Below, in pieces: positions 9,266 to 18,372 of a stretch of 64,000 nt of DNA; the first letter of the stretch is position 1, and the number at the start of each line of letters is the position of its first letter. Origin of the DNA: an uncultured Methanomassiliicoccus sp. (GTDB lineage: Archaea > Thermoplasmatota > Thermoplasmata > Methanomassiliicoccales > Methanomassiliicoccaceae). The stretch is from the NCBI GenBank assembly GCA_944319735.1, contig CALUEU010000004.1, positions 62,001 through 126,000 of the forward strand, in the 5' to 3' direction. The translations under genes were made by a program, and so were the position numbers. The notes beneath the pieces are model-generated. The model did not search any database, had not been told where the DNA came from, and was given only the letters and a program-made list of their open reading frames with translations.

Positions 9266-9682
9266 ATGCAATTCGCAACTATGAGTCTGCATGAACTTCA
9301 TATTTCTACATCCTCAAAAGAAGAACTGATCGACATCACTTCACAAATTTCTGAGCTATTGAAAAAAGAAAAACTGAAAGACGGTATCTGCATAATCCAC
9401 GTTCCCCATACAACCGCAGCAGTCACCATAAATGAAAACGCTGACCCAGATGTTCAACATGATCTTCTACTGGGCTTAGACAAAGCATTCCCGGACAGAA
9501 ACGAGTTCAGACACTCTGAGGGGAATTCATCAGCTCATTTAAAATCGAGCTGCATTGGCTGCTCTCAGACAGTATTGATTTCTGATGGCAAACTGCTTTT
9601 AGGCACTTGGCAGGGAATATATTTTTGTGAATTCGACGGCCCTAGACAGAGAAAATGTTATGTAAAAATTTTAGAAAAATGA
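9266..9682 (+). CDS. YjbQ / UPF0047 family protein
   Basis: The 138-residue protein shows the YjbQ family landmarks: CIIHVPHTTAAVTINENADP, the histidine-rich middle ending in NSSAHLKSS, and the C-terminal LGTWQGIYFCEFDGPR. Family members form a small trimeric fold and have been linked to thiamine phosphate synthesis activity in vitro, but the true role is unsettled. The start may be the first ATG or MSLHELHIS five codons later. It stands alone. Confidence 0.88.
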   Translation: MQFATMSLHELHISTSSKEELIDITSQISELLKKEKLKDGICIIHVPHTTAAVTINENADPDVQHDLLLGLDKAFPDRNEFRHSEGNSSAHLKSSCIGCSQTVLISDGKLLLGTWQGIYFCEFDGPRQRKCYVKILEK

Positions 9683-9843
9683 TGAATAAAATATGTGGAA
9701 CTAGTACAAATGCTGATATTTTAGTGGGGGTATATTCATTAATCATTTATATTTTTTACTTAGACAATATATTATACAATCAATAATACACGAAAAATGG
9801 CAGCAGTGCAACTCTAAACCTTCCAAAATTTGCAGACATATCT

Positions 9844-10553
9844 AAGACTGGATTCTTGTAGATGGCAACTCCTTCAACGGTGAAAATCACACACTCTCAG
9901 GCAATAAACTTACCATCACCCAGTATGACGGTTTCAGACTAGTGGGAACAATGGAACAGGTTGTTGGAGACAAGGTTGTTGAAAAACAGATCGTAGGAAC
10001 CGTCAATGTCTGGGAAGATAGGATTCTGGGCAACGTGATGGATGATACTGGAAACCTCTGGTCACTTAATGCAGGCAAAGATTACCTGAGAATTGTTGCT
10101 GCAATGGAGTCTGAGATATCCGGAATAGTCGGACAGCCTGTAGCTGCAGAGCGCATATACACTCCAAATGGAGAAAATGCTCCATCCATTGAACAAGACG
10201 CAGCTCTTATTGATACTGAATGGAAATCGATATATGCAGCTGGGATCCTGAACGGAGAAACATATATTGACGGTAGCGGAGACAGCGTGATTAAATTTAC
10301 AGAGCAAAACGGAAACCTCATTGTTGGAACTAAAACATCATCTGACAATATCGCAGGAAATGAGATTTTCTCGGCATACACTTACTCTGGTGGAGATTTG
10401 ATGGGCATTACTATGCTAGGGATAAGTGAAAACGGACACTCCCGCTACACAGCATTATTCTCTCCAGACGGTAAGCAGATGAGTATGTTCGTCAACTCAT
10501 TTACTGACAGCGGGAAACACTCTGTTGAAATGTTAATCTTTGAAAAACTCTAA
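9844..10553 (+). pseudogene. 5'-truncated beta-rich repeat protein
   Basis: Coding-like sequence in this frame (DGNSFNGENHTLSG...) continues upstream of the first usable start (GTG 9942) as far as a TAA at 9843, so the original N-terminus is lost or shifted. The protein contains two copies of a beta-sandwich or lipocalin-like module. Both start with a Trp and a Gly/Asn-rich turn and share I/L-T/K-x(3)-Q-x-G-x(2)-L/I-VGT (near 9912 and 10290). No family is recognised. It could still be expressed as a 203-residue protein from GTG 9942. A terminator follows directly. Confidence 0.55.
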
Positions 10554-10556
10554 ACA

Positions 10557-10585
10557 AATGGCGCTCAGCCGCCATTTTAATTTTT
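10557..10585 (+). terminator. Hairpin terminator
   Basis: A perfect 8-bp stem AAATGGCG/CGCCATTT (10557-10564, 10571-10578) is followed by TTAATTTTTT, directly after the stop codon of the truncated gene. Confidence 0.75.
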
Positions 10586-10752
10586 TACTTATTTAGATGG
10601 GTCATATGCCTGTGTTTTTTGTTTGTAACCATTTTTAGAATCTGGACATTCTTTTAATCATAAATTCTTCATTTCTAAACACCAAAAAACCGCTTGTGAA
10701 ATATATAGTCCTTACAAAAGTATTAAAAATATGTCTGAGATTAGACTTTCAC

Positions 10753-11436
10753 TTGAAAAAAGAGACTAGTAAGGAAAGCATCGCGGAACGTACCCGCGAA
10801 TACATCGATGCACATCCTAGCATCAAGGACTGCATGTCCAAGGATTTGATAAACTATTCATCTTTGGCGCGACAGATAATGAAAGATCTGACTGTCAATA
10901 ATGAAGAGGCAGTCATGATCGCATGCAGGCGCTATGCTATGAAGCTGAACAATCATGACTATGAAGGAAGCATCCTGAAAGTTCTCAGCAATTCAAGGCT
11001 GGTTCTTAAAACAAAGATTTCTATCATCACAGCTAAAAATGATTGGAATGTACTTCAGTGTTTAGAAACTGTTTTTTCAAAACTTTTGAATGAAAAATCC
11101 GCAATGCAGATAATTCAAGGTCAGCAGGCAATTACAGTCATCTGCGATGAAAATCTGATGAATGAAGTAATCAGCGCTATACGTACTGAAAACGTTGTTA
11201 AAACGCGCACAAATCTTGTAGAGATATCCGTACGTTCTCCAGAACGCATCAGTGATGTAAGCGGCGTGTTTGCATATCTGGCGAACAATCTTGCAGACGG
11301 CGGAATAAATGTAATCGAATCTGTGAGCGTATTTACTGATACGATATTCATCATTGACGAGTCTGACATGATCAATGCATATTCAATTTTGTCAAAATGC
11401 ATAGAATCTGCAGAAAGGGTATCTGGTGTAGCATGA
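10753..11436 (+). CDS. ACT-domain protein, predicted amino-acid metabolism regulator
   Basis: The protein resembles the archaeal COG2150 group, described as predicted regulators of amino acid metabolism. It has an N-terminal helical part (AERTREYIDAHPSIKDCMSKDLINYSSLARQI) like a small winged helix, and a C-terminal ACT-like region ending with GVFAYLANNLADGGINVIES. The frame opens at GTG 10696, but the first 19 codons look unlike the family. TTG 10753 gives the expected N-terminus, so I prefer it. Its last codons overlap the next gene by 4 bp (ATGA), so the two are co-translated. Confidence 0.75.
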   Translation: MKKETSKESIAERTREYIDAHPSIKDCMSKDLINYSSLARQIMKDLTVNNEEAVMIACRRYAMKLNNHDYEGSILKVLSNSRLVLKTKISIITAKNDWNVLQCLETVFSKLLNEKSAMQIIQGQQAITVICDENLMNEVISAIRTENVVKTRTNLVEISVRSPERISDVSGVFAYLANNLADGGINVIESVSVFTDTIFIIDESDMINAYSILSKCIESAERVSGVA

Positions 11437-11780
11437 AGCATTTCAAATGCAATGAGTCTGAGTGGATTGAGGGCAGAGGATACAAAAAGAAGAGGCTGCC
11501 GGTATCCAACACTCTTCCTGCAGAAGTAGACTTCATTCAGGAAGTCAAGTTTTCTAAGGGTTCTTCAATGCCTGACCATTATCATAAGAAGCAGACTGAG
11601 ATATTTTATGCACTAGCTTCAGGGTACATGATCATCAATGATTCAGAAATTACAATTTCACAGGGAGATGTTATTGTCTGTGAGCCTGGAGATGTTCATG
11701 GCATACCCGAAATAAAAACTGATTTTGGATTTTTAGTTTTAAAAATAGATTATGAAGAAAATGATACGATTTGGCTGTGA
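11433..11780 (+). CDS. Small cupin-domain protein
   Basis: This 115-residue protein has one cupin barrel. Motif 1 is PDHYHKKQTEIFYALASG and motif 2 is GDVIVCEPGDVHGIPE. The histidines and glutamate expected to hold a metal are present. The ATG at 11433 overlaps the stop of the ACT-domain gene by 4 bp; a longer frame from 11397 would sit inside that gene and is not used. Such stand-alone cupins bind sugars, amino acids or metals. The partner suggests a role tied to amino-acid sensing, but this is inference. Confidence 0.85.
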   Translation: MKHFKCNESEWIEGRGYKKKRLPVSNTLPAEVDFIQEVKFSKGSSMPDHYHKKQTEIFYALASGYMIINDSEITISQGDVIVCEPGDVHGIPEIKTDFGFLVLKIDYEENDTIWL

Positions 11781-12004
11781 ATCTGCATTTCAAACATTTT
11801 CTTATCGATTCATTTTTCGATATGGATATAAATATCTGATAACAGATCTAAATTGCAAAGTCTGGATAAACTTTCACTAGAGAATATTGTAATTAATTAT
11901 AAATTATATTTTTAATAGTATGACAACTACATTAATGCAAATCCTACAAAGATCACTTAATTTCAATCTATAGTAGATAATTAAAGCATATAACTTTAAT
12001 AAAT

Positions 12005-12973
12005 CTATAGATTATTGTCTTCTGATAGCTTCAAACTGTTGTCAGCTATTATCTTCAGATATAGCTTTTCCACAGCTTCAGACGGTGAAGATCCTTGCTG
12101 ATAGAGAATCATCTCAGCCTCAGCCTTGACGATTGGATCGACGCGAGCATAAACAGCTGCTGTTTTTCTTCTTTCTGTTTTGCATAGAACTTCTTCGCAG
12201 AGTGATTCGATATACTCGTTGTACTTCATCTCTTTTTTTCTGGCTAAAGCGCGTACCAAGTCTGTGGTTCCTGAGCCATATTGGGATGATTTTTTCTTCT
12301 TTTCTGCGAGGAATGGGTATCCAAGATTGATGGCAACTTCTTTGAGCACAGATTTCCTAGAGTCCATGTCTTTCGGTTTCAAATCTTCAGGGTTGATATC
12401 CATAATCTCAGAGACTACAGCTGGATTAGTGTAAACATAAACAAGATCTTTATTGAAATGGCTGGCAATTTTTTTCTCACATGGGATAGACACGTCGAGG
12501 AGCCGCTCCACCGCCGCGTTTTTCAATACTTCAAAATCATGATCTGACTGATCGATAAATTTAGCGCAGCCCATAAAATACTCATCAGCTCCCTGACCCG
12601 TTACGATACAATCTTCTTTAGATGCTCTGCAGACACAGAATAGCTGGAGTTCATATGAAATTGTGAATGGGTCTGTTGTACCGGTGGCAAGAATCATTTC
12701 TTTAATGATATCTTCAACGTTTTCTTCTGATATCTGTACATGAACCCACGGCAGCCCGAGTTTTTCGGAAAGGTCCCTGGCCGCAATAACATCGTACGAG
12801 TTGTCTGAGCCACAGGTGTAAAGGGTGACTGAATTAGCATATTCTTTGCTAATAGCTGAAACTAATCCAGAATCAAGTCCGCCGGAGAATGCCACGCCGA
12901 TATCCTTGTCTTTGACATTATCTTTGATGACGGTGACAATTGAATTTTCCAATTTGTCATATCTGAAAGACAT
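12005..12973 (-). CDS. Asparagine-synthase-like PP-loop protein with RelB/DinJ-like tail
   Basis: Residues 1-265 are an asparagine synthetase C-terminal type ATP pyrophosphatase domain. The P-loop is SGGLDS (30-35), and TGQGADEYFMG is the second ATP-binding motif. The usual N-terminal glutaminase domain is absent, so ammonia or another nucleophile is likely used. Residues 271-322 look like a RelB/DinJ ribbon-helix-helix antitoxin: ARVDPIVKAEAEMIL then SSPSEAVEKLYLKIIADN, close to the RelB pattern of a short strand, a helix and TPSEA-helix. No toxin gene is adjacent. It ends in TAG, with a TAA three codons on. The substrate is unknown. Confidence 0.8.
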   Translation of the reverse strand: MSFRYDKLENSIVTVIKDNVKDKDIGVAFSGGLDSGLVSAISKEYANSVTLYTCGSDNSYDVIAARDLSEKLGLPWVHVQISEENVEDIIKEMILATGTTDPFTISYELQLFCVCRASKEDCIVTGQGADEYFMGCAKFIDQSDHDFEVLKNAAVERLLDVSIPCEKKIASHFNKDLVYVYTNPAVVSEIMDINPEDLKPKDMDSRKSVLKEVAINLGYPFLAEKKKKSSQYGSGTTDLVRALARKKEMKYNEYIESLCEEVLCKTERRKTAAVYARVDPIVKAEAEMILYQQGSSPSEAVEKLYLKIIADNSLKLSEDNNL

Positions 12974-13088
12974 CGATAGAATGATTGTTTTGTATTATAT
13001 AACTGAAACGGACAAAGATCCTAAATTTTTGATTAATGTAAGAGGCAGATCCAGACTCATAATCTGGATTCCTCTCTTCTAAATTGTT

Positions 13089-13877
13089 TCAGTAGCCGCG
13101 TTTCTTGGGAATTATATCTTTTGCTACAGGTTTACCGTAAGGACACATCAGATTGCATAGGGTGCATTCTGTAAATCCTCTGTCGGAAACTCGGCGTATA
13201 TGTTCTTCCCAAGTCTTGTCAAGTTTAGGATCGAACTCATGCGCCACGACACATTTGTCATAGATGACTTTCTTTCCAGGTTCCACACCTTGAGAGGGTC
13301 CAGGAATAATTGCCTGATAGGGACAGGCATTCACACATAAAGATCCGTTTTTGCACAGGGGCTGCTCGGCACATAGATCGCGTGTAAACGGTTCATCTGG
13401 TTCTAATTCCATATCTGTCAGAACTGCAATCCAGCGGACACGTGGGCCGTATTCAGGTGTAATGACTTGGGTGTTGTGACCAATGAATCCAAGACCGGCA
13501 AGGGATGCTGCCGCCTTAGCATGTATGGTGGTAGAGGGAATCGCATCTGCGTTTTTCTCATCTCTCAGCCATTTACAGAAATACCATCCTTTGTTCTCTA
13601 CAATCTGATAGTAAAGATTGTAATATTCTGTATCCCCACCGCTGAAGTCTCCGCTGCCTGCTGTTGATACTGCGACATTCATACCCTCATCCCATATGAC
13701 CATGCCCATAATGATCAGTGATTTAGCTGAAGGCATGACTTCAGATGGTTTCTGCAGTCCTCTGTCATCTGGGAATGGCACATCCTCCATCTTTATGATA
13801 TCTGAAACTCCGAAAAGCTGAAATCCAAGCTCTTTGGATTTCCTACAAAGTTCTTCCTTTAAGCTGTTTTTTTCCAT
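13089..13877 (-). CDS. QueG-like [4Fe-4S] reductase family protein
   Basis: The order of parts resembles epoxyqueuosine reductase and reductive-dehalogenase-like proteins. The N-terminal substrate/cobamide-binding half contains PSAKSLIIMGM, KAAASLAGLGFIGHNT and YGPRVRWIAVLTD. Two [4Fe-4S] clusters follow: CAEQPLCKNGSLCVNACP and CTLCNLMCPYGKP. At 262 residues it is shorter than QueG and lacks its C-terminal HEAT-like part. Archaea generally do not make queuosine by this route, so the substrate is open. It stands alone, 115 bp from its neighbour. Confidence 0.8.
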   Translation of the reverse strand: MEKNSLKEELCRKSKELGFQLFGVSDIIKMEDVPFPDDRGLQKPSEVMPSAKSLIIMGMVIWDEGMNVAVSTAGSGDFSGGDTEYYNLYYQIVENKGWYFCKWLRDEKNADAIPSTTIHAKAAASLAGLGFIGHNTQVITPEYGPRVRWIAVLTDMELEPDEPFTRDLCAEQPLCKNGSLCVNACPYQAIIPGPSQGVEPGKKVIYDKCVVAHEFDPKLDKTWEEHIRRVSDRGFTECTLCNLMCPYGKPVAKDIIPKKRGY

Positions 13878-14010
13878 AGTCTACCCCGCATAGAATTTAC
13901 GATGCTATATGGTATAAAATTAATTATAATATGTATAAAAATTTTCGAGATTTGAACTTATATTTACATTCTTAAATTCACGCACCTATTGATTAAATAT
14001 CAATAATCCG

Positions 14011-14592
14011 ATGGTGAGACTGTCTAAGGCTGTACTGAAGAGGGATTCAATCATGACATACTATTCAATGGAATATAACTCACTGGTAGGAAAAATCACT
14101 CTGGTTTGTGATGACGCTAATCTTGTAGGACTGTGGCTGGAAGGGCATAAATATTCTGATGACACATTGTGTAAACTTATTGAAAGTCCAAGTCATGATA
14201 TTCTGATTATGGGTAAAGACTGGTTAGATGATTATTTTGCAGGGAAAAAACCAGAGATCTCAGATCTTCCTTTAGCACCTATTGGAAGTAAATTCCGTCA
14301 GGAAGTATGGAAAACCCTCATGGAGATTCCATATGGGGAGGTCATCACATATGGCAGGATTGCTAAAGAGCTGATCGAACGTACTGGAGTGAAGAATATG
14401 TCCAGTCAAGCAGTGGGAGGTGCTGTGGGGCATAATCCGATATCAATAATCATACCCTGTCATCGCGTTGTAGGATCCAATGGCAGTCTGACTGGTTATT
14501 CCGGTGGTTTGGAGAAGAAAATAAAACTGCTGCAACACGAAGGTATCGATACATCTAAGTTTTCCATTCCTAAGACAGGAACTGCTTTGTGA
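14011..14592 (+). CDS. ogt: Methylated-DNA--protein-cysteine methyltransferase
   Basis: This suicide enzyme removes alkyl groups from O6 of guanine in DNA. The acceptor cysteine is in IIPCHRVVGSNG, and FRQEVWKTLMEIPYGEVITYG is the helix-turn-helix that binds the minor groove. NPISIIIPCHR is intact, so the protein should be active. The start is either ATG 14011 or ATG 14053 (MTYYSMEYNS); the second gives the family's usual N-terminus of about 179 residues. It stands alone. Confidence 0.93.
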   Translation: MVRLSKAVLKRDSIMTYYSMEYNSLVGKITLVCDDANLVGLWLEGHKYSDDTLCKLIESPSHDILIMGKDWLDDYFAGKKPEISDLPLAPIGSKFRQEVWKTLMEIPYGEVITYGRIAKELIERTGVKNMSSQAVGGAVGHNPISIIIPCHRVVGSNGSLTGYSGGLEKKIKLLQHEGIDTSKFSIPKTGTAL

Positions 14593-14775
14593 ACGCTTAG
14601 GTCATCTTTCAATCTATGTGAAAAAGAGAACTTAAGTGTTGAAAATTAATACATTGTAATGTAGATTTTTAACATATTGGCTTCAGGAGTAACATCTGCA
14701 TATTACAAAACTCATGAAAATTTACATAAACCCAAAAAATCTCTAAACTGTACAAAAACAATTAAAATATGGAAG
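14593..14775. other. Intergenic region after ogt
   Basis: AT-rich sequence lies between ogt and the tRNA-Thr gene. I see no open frame or strong hairpin in it. Confidence 0.5.
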
Positions 14776-14852
14776 TGGAGCCACCTCTGAGATTCGAACT
14801 CAGGACCTGCTGATTACAAGTCAGCCGCTATACCGGGCTAAGCCAAGGTGGC
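14776..14852 (-). tRNA. tRNA-Thr (UGU)
   Basis: The reverse strand folds as a cloverleaf. The acceptor is GCCACCT/AGGTGGC with discriminator U and an encoded CCA. The anticodon stem GCTGA/TCAGC has loop CTTGTAA, giving anticodon UGU, and the T arm contains GTTCGAATC. There is no intron. It reads ACA and possibly other Thr codons. Confidence 0.93.
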
Positions 14853-15059
14853 TTTGTAGAGAGGAGGAAAACACATCTCCCATTTATTATTTACCATTGA
14901 TCATGCGTGCTTTGAGACAGAATACACCCGCTTTACAAAATACGTCCAGTTAGACAACCATATCTTGATGTATAATGAAATGCCGTAAAGTTTAAAAACA
15001 AAGGATCAATCACGCAGTATTAGAGTTCCATATAATTGGATATTTCATGGTGATATTTC

Positions 15060-15830
15060 ATGTCTGAGGATAATAAAATCGTTAAAGGGGATGTCATTAG
15101 TCTTGATTTCAGCGGCTATATTGAAGAGTCAAACACTCTTTTTGATACAACCAGCGAACAGATTGCTCAGGACAACGGCATCTACGATGAAAAAGCAACA
15201 TACGCTCCCATCTCCTACCTCGTAGGAAGCGGCAGAATCTTCCCCGGATTGGAAGAAGCCATTGAAGGAGCTGAGTTAAACAAAGAATATGAGATAACCG
15301 TTCCTTTTGAGAAGGGAGCCGGTGCAAGAGACTCTAGGCTTGTTGAAACAATCTCCATAAGAGACTTTGCAAAACAGGATGTACAGCCTTACGTTGGAAT
15401 GGAATTCCAGTCTCGCAACCGCAATGGTATTGTTACAGCTGTTACTGCCGGACGTGTCCGTGTAGATTACAACAGTCCCCTTGCTGGTAAGAACCTCAAA
15501 TATGTATTCACAGTGGTTTCCAAAGCTCAGAACGATGATGAAAAGATCGAAGGCATCTTAAAGATGGATTATGGAACCTCTGAAGGATTTTCAGTCTCAA
15601 TTAATGACAAAGTCATTGAGATTATTCTCCCTGATGTCTGCAAATACGACTCCAACTGGGGAATGGCTAAATACCGTGTAGTCGCAGATCTCAGAGAAGC
15701 ACTCGGTGACAAAACAATAAGGTTCGTTGAGGAATACGTCAAGAACGCTCCTAAGGAAGACGAACCAAAAGAAGAAGAGCGCGTTCCTGAAGAAATCGCT
15801 CCAGAAGAAATACCCCCAGAAGAGCAGTAA
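15060..15830 (+). CDS. FKBP-type peptidyl-prolyl isomerase, SlyD-like
   Basis: The N-terminal ~150 residues are an FKBP domain with an inserted flap: VKGDVISLDFSGYIE, LVGSGRIFPGLEEAIEGAELN, and RVRVDYNSPLAGKNLKYVFTV. This matches the long archaeal FKBPs that assist folding in the cytosol. A second folded part (about 165-230) of unknown function follows, then a very acidic Pro/Glu tail. A GGTGAT ribosome binding site precedes the ATG by 5 bases. tRNA-Arg lies 31 bp downstream. Confidence 0.92.
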   Translation: MSEDNKIVKGDVISLDFSGYIEESNTLFDTTSEQIAQDNGIYDEKATYAPISYLVGSGRIFPGLEEAIEGAELNKEYEITVPFEKGAGARDSRLVETISIRDFAKQDVQPYVGMEFQSRNRNGIVTAVTAGRVRVDYNSPLAGKNLKYVFTVVSKAQNDDEKIEGILKMDYGTSEGFSVSINDKVIEIILPDVCKYDSNWGMAKYRVVADLREALGDKTIRFVEEYVKNAPKEDEPKEEERVPEEIAPEEIPPEEQ

Positions 15831-15861
15831 GCTCTTCTATTAATTTTTTAAATTTAATAAT

Positions 15862-15939
15862 GCACACGTGGTCTAGCTTGGATATGGCGGTGGCCTCCTA
15901 AGCCACATATCGAGGGTTCGAATCCCTCCGTGTGCGCCA
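15862..15939 (+). tRNA. tRNA-Arg (CCU)
   Basis: The cloverleaf has acceptor GCACACG/CGTGTGC, discriminator G and an encoded CCA. The anticodon stem GTGGC/GCCAC has loop CTCCTAA, giving anticodon CCU, which reads AGG. The T arm is GAGGGTTCGAATCCCTC. No intron is visible. Confidence 0.94.
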
Positions 15940-16180
15940 ATTATTATTGAATTGTTTATTTTTACACTTGATGATTTTTGCTAGTTTTTCGATATCTAGC
16001 TTATTTTTACACTTTGTGCAACATCCTTATCATCTTGTATTGTGATACGCCATATAAATTTCAAGATCTTAAGAACTATAAGACTTCTATAACAATCTAG
16101 CATCATTGCTTGATGAAATCTTGTAGCTCTGTTTTCAAAACGTAGGATCTGGATCTTAAATATCACCATGGAGCGAATTT

Positions 16181-17359
16181 ATGTCCAATAAGATTGCAAT
16201 TTTAATAAGTGTAGTATCCGTTGTGTTGCTAACTTCTGGTTGCTTATATAATGTGGCTTATGAAAATGACTCAAACAATTTAGATGGCAGTTTGGGTGAG
16301 GTAATTTTTTCAAACAGATCTGTTGTTTTAATTTCTGACGATTTAGGGGACGATGTCAAACGTACGCTTGCAGAGAATACAAATCAGATAACAGTCACAA
16401 ATACAATTGGCGATTTAAATGAAGGTGAAATAATCATTATTGATGAAAACTGGATCACTAGTGAAAGGCACCAATCAGAAACAAACAAGCTCAAGGATCT
16501 GTTTATGAACGGAAAGCCGGTAATACTGATACCTGGTTATTCAAACTATTCTTTTAAGATTGTTACTGATCTTGTAACTCCTTTAGGTTTTGTCACGTAC
16601 GATAAAGGATATCAGATATATGGTTTTAAAAATTCTTTAGAATCCCAAAACATATACTGCTATAGTGGCAACGGCTATGCTGAACCTCTAGATTCATTAG
16701 TAGATGCATACGAGTGGGCAGTTGATATTTTATTAACTCCATATGATGAATTGAAGAAAAATGAAGATTTGTCATGCTTAGATGTAAAAACAATTTCCTG
16801 TGATGAATACGGACGCTTTAAGGTGGGCACATTCTATGAACAAATGCCAGCAGATAATATGATCTCTTATGATTACAAAGCAGCGTATCTTATTTCTAAT
16901 TATATTCAGTGTATTCCAAACTCAGGTGATGCATATAGGACATCCTACGTTTCAATATGCTCAGAACATAAAATATTGAACCCTACTGCTGCACTGAGTG
17001 ATTATTTCCCATACACATGCATGTATTCTTGTCCCGTTTACGTTGAAAATACGCATACTTGGGAATCATCAGATAAATTTGAAGCACTTAGCTACACCAA
17101 TTCAGCGTTCAGTCAATTTGAATCAGAATTTGACTTGAATGAGGGCAAAATAGAAAGTGTGTATAACCCAGTTATCTTAACATATCAGCTGGTATATCTA
17201 GAAACAACGTTATACAATATCAATACGGACATCTCTGTTACATTCTGTAAGATGAGTCAGGACATCTTAAACCGTGAAAATTATACAGACTATGTAGAAT
17301 ATAATTTAACTCTGACAGGCAGTATAGATACTAACAGCCCAGACTTTATGAATGTCTGA
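16181..17359 (+). CDS. Secreted lipoprotein of unknown function
   Basis: The N-terminus is a lipoprotein signal: a lysine, a hydrophobic run and the lipobox LTSGC with Cys21. The mature protein should thus be anchored at the outer face of the membrane. The rest (to residue 392) is soluble and rich in Asp, Asn and Tyr, with no domain I recognise. The part at residues 55-120 alternates strands and helices like a Rossmann-type fold (VVLISDDLGDDVKRTL, GEIIIIDENW, PVILIPGYSNYS). It stands alone and converges on a PHP gene. Confidence 0.7.
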   Translation: MSNKIAILISVVSVVLLTSGCLYNVAYENDSNNLDGSLGEVIFSNRSVVLISDDLGDDVKRTLAENTNQITVTNTIGDLNEGEIIIIDENWITSERHQSETNKLKDLFMNGKPVILIPGYSNYSFKIVTDLVTPLGFVTYDKGYQIYGFKNSLESQNIYCYSGNGYAEPLDSLVDAYEWAVDILLTPYDELKKNEDLSCLDVKTISCDEYGRFKVGTFYEQMPADNMISYDYKAAYLISNYIQCIPNSGDAYRTSYVSICSEHKILNPTAALSDYFPYTCMYSCPVYVENTHTWESSDKFEALSYTNSAFSQFESEFDLNEGKIESVYNPVILTYQLVYLETTLYNINTDISVTFCKMSQDILNRENYTDYVEYNLTLTGSIDTNSPDFMNV

Positions 17360-17385
17360 AACGTTTAATCATATGACAAAATAAA

Positions 17386-18330
17386 TCATGGGAATGGCTT
17401 GAAGATATCAAACATTTCTGAATTGTCAATCCCGTGTTTTTCCAATTTTTTGAATATGACTTTGCTGAGACCACCTGCTACAAATGGTATCGGCGGAGTA
17501 AAATACACTAGAGATCCAAAAAGAGCTCCTAATTTTTGGCCGAGCCTCATCTTATGAACCTTTGATATGATTGGATCGTCATCGATTTTTTCTTTATCTA
17601 GACCTAAGAATGAACGCAATATTAATTTGTCAGAGTGGACGATAACTTCAATACTCCAGGCTATTGCCTGATTCATAAGGATTATCTCTCCATTTGCACT
17701 CGTAGTTTTATTCAGTATGCTTTTGCGCAGATCTTCAGGGGTGTTTCCTTCAAACAATGTATAGGTGGCTCCGATATTCTTTAAACAATGAGAGTCTGAA
17801 CCGCCGGTTAATGCCCATCTTCCACTTTCCTGTTTTCCAATCTCTTGTGCGTGAGCATTGGCATAATCATCAATATGTCCACCATTGAGAATTTCAATAC
17901 CGTCTAGATCCAGATCGAAAATCTGATCTTTCAGGCATGGACAATGAAGACTGAATGGGTGTGGAGCTACAGTCAAGCCGCCCTGCTCTCTGATAAGTTC
18001 AATCGTCTCCACTGCAGGAAGTCCGGCAGGAATTTCATCTTCTATAAAATATGCAAGAATCTCCCCATCTGCTGATGAGACTTCTTCTCCTATCACAATA
18101 CTGATGTCTTTGATGTCTTTGCAGTCCCTTACTGCTCTGTGGGCACCCATGACAGAATTATGATCAGTTATGCATACCACGTCCATTCCTGCAGCTTTAG
18201 CTTTCTTGACAACATCTACAGGATCTGAGACTGATTCGGGAAACCGCAGAGGTCCCATCTTATGAACGCCTGAATATTTTGTGTGGACGTGGAGGTCCGC
18301 TTTTCCTTGCACGCCTGGACATGAACTCAT
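17386..18330 (-). CDS. PHP-domain metal-dependent phosphoesterase
   Basis: The PHP motifs are in place: DLHVHTKYSG near residue 13, CITDHNSVMGAH, APHPFSLHCPC, and GGSDSHCLKNIG. Such proteins use a multi-metal centre to hydrolyse phosphoesters; relatives act on nucleotides or nucleic acids. A second, shorter PHP protein is encoded at 23304-23960. The ~90 residues after the PHP fold (from about 225) end in a hydrophobic, basic region (GALFGSLVYFTPPIPFVAGG) that could touch the membrane. The substrate is unknown. Confidence 0.82.
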   Translation of the reverse strand: MSSCPGVQGKADLHVHTKYSGVHKMGPLRFPESVSDPVDVVKKAKAAGMDVVCITDHNSVMGAHRAVRDCKDIKDISIVIGEEVSSADGEILAYFIEDEIPAGLPAVETIELIREQGGLTVAPHPFSLHCPCLKDQIFDLDLDGIEILNGGHIDDYANAHAQEIGKQESGRWALTGGSDSHCLKNIGATYTLFEGNTPEDLRKSILNKTTSANGEIILMNQAIAWSIEVIVHSDKLILRSFLGLDKEKIDDDPIISKVHKMRLGQKLGALFGSLVYFTPPIPFVAGGLSKVIFKKLEKHGIDNSEMFDIFKPFP

Positions 18331-18372
18331 TTGACCATATAACCGTTTTGCATATAATTAAGATTTATAAGC

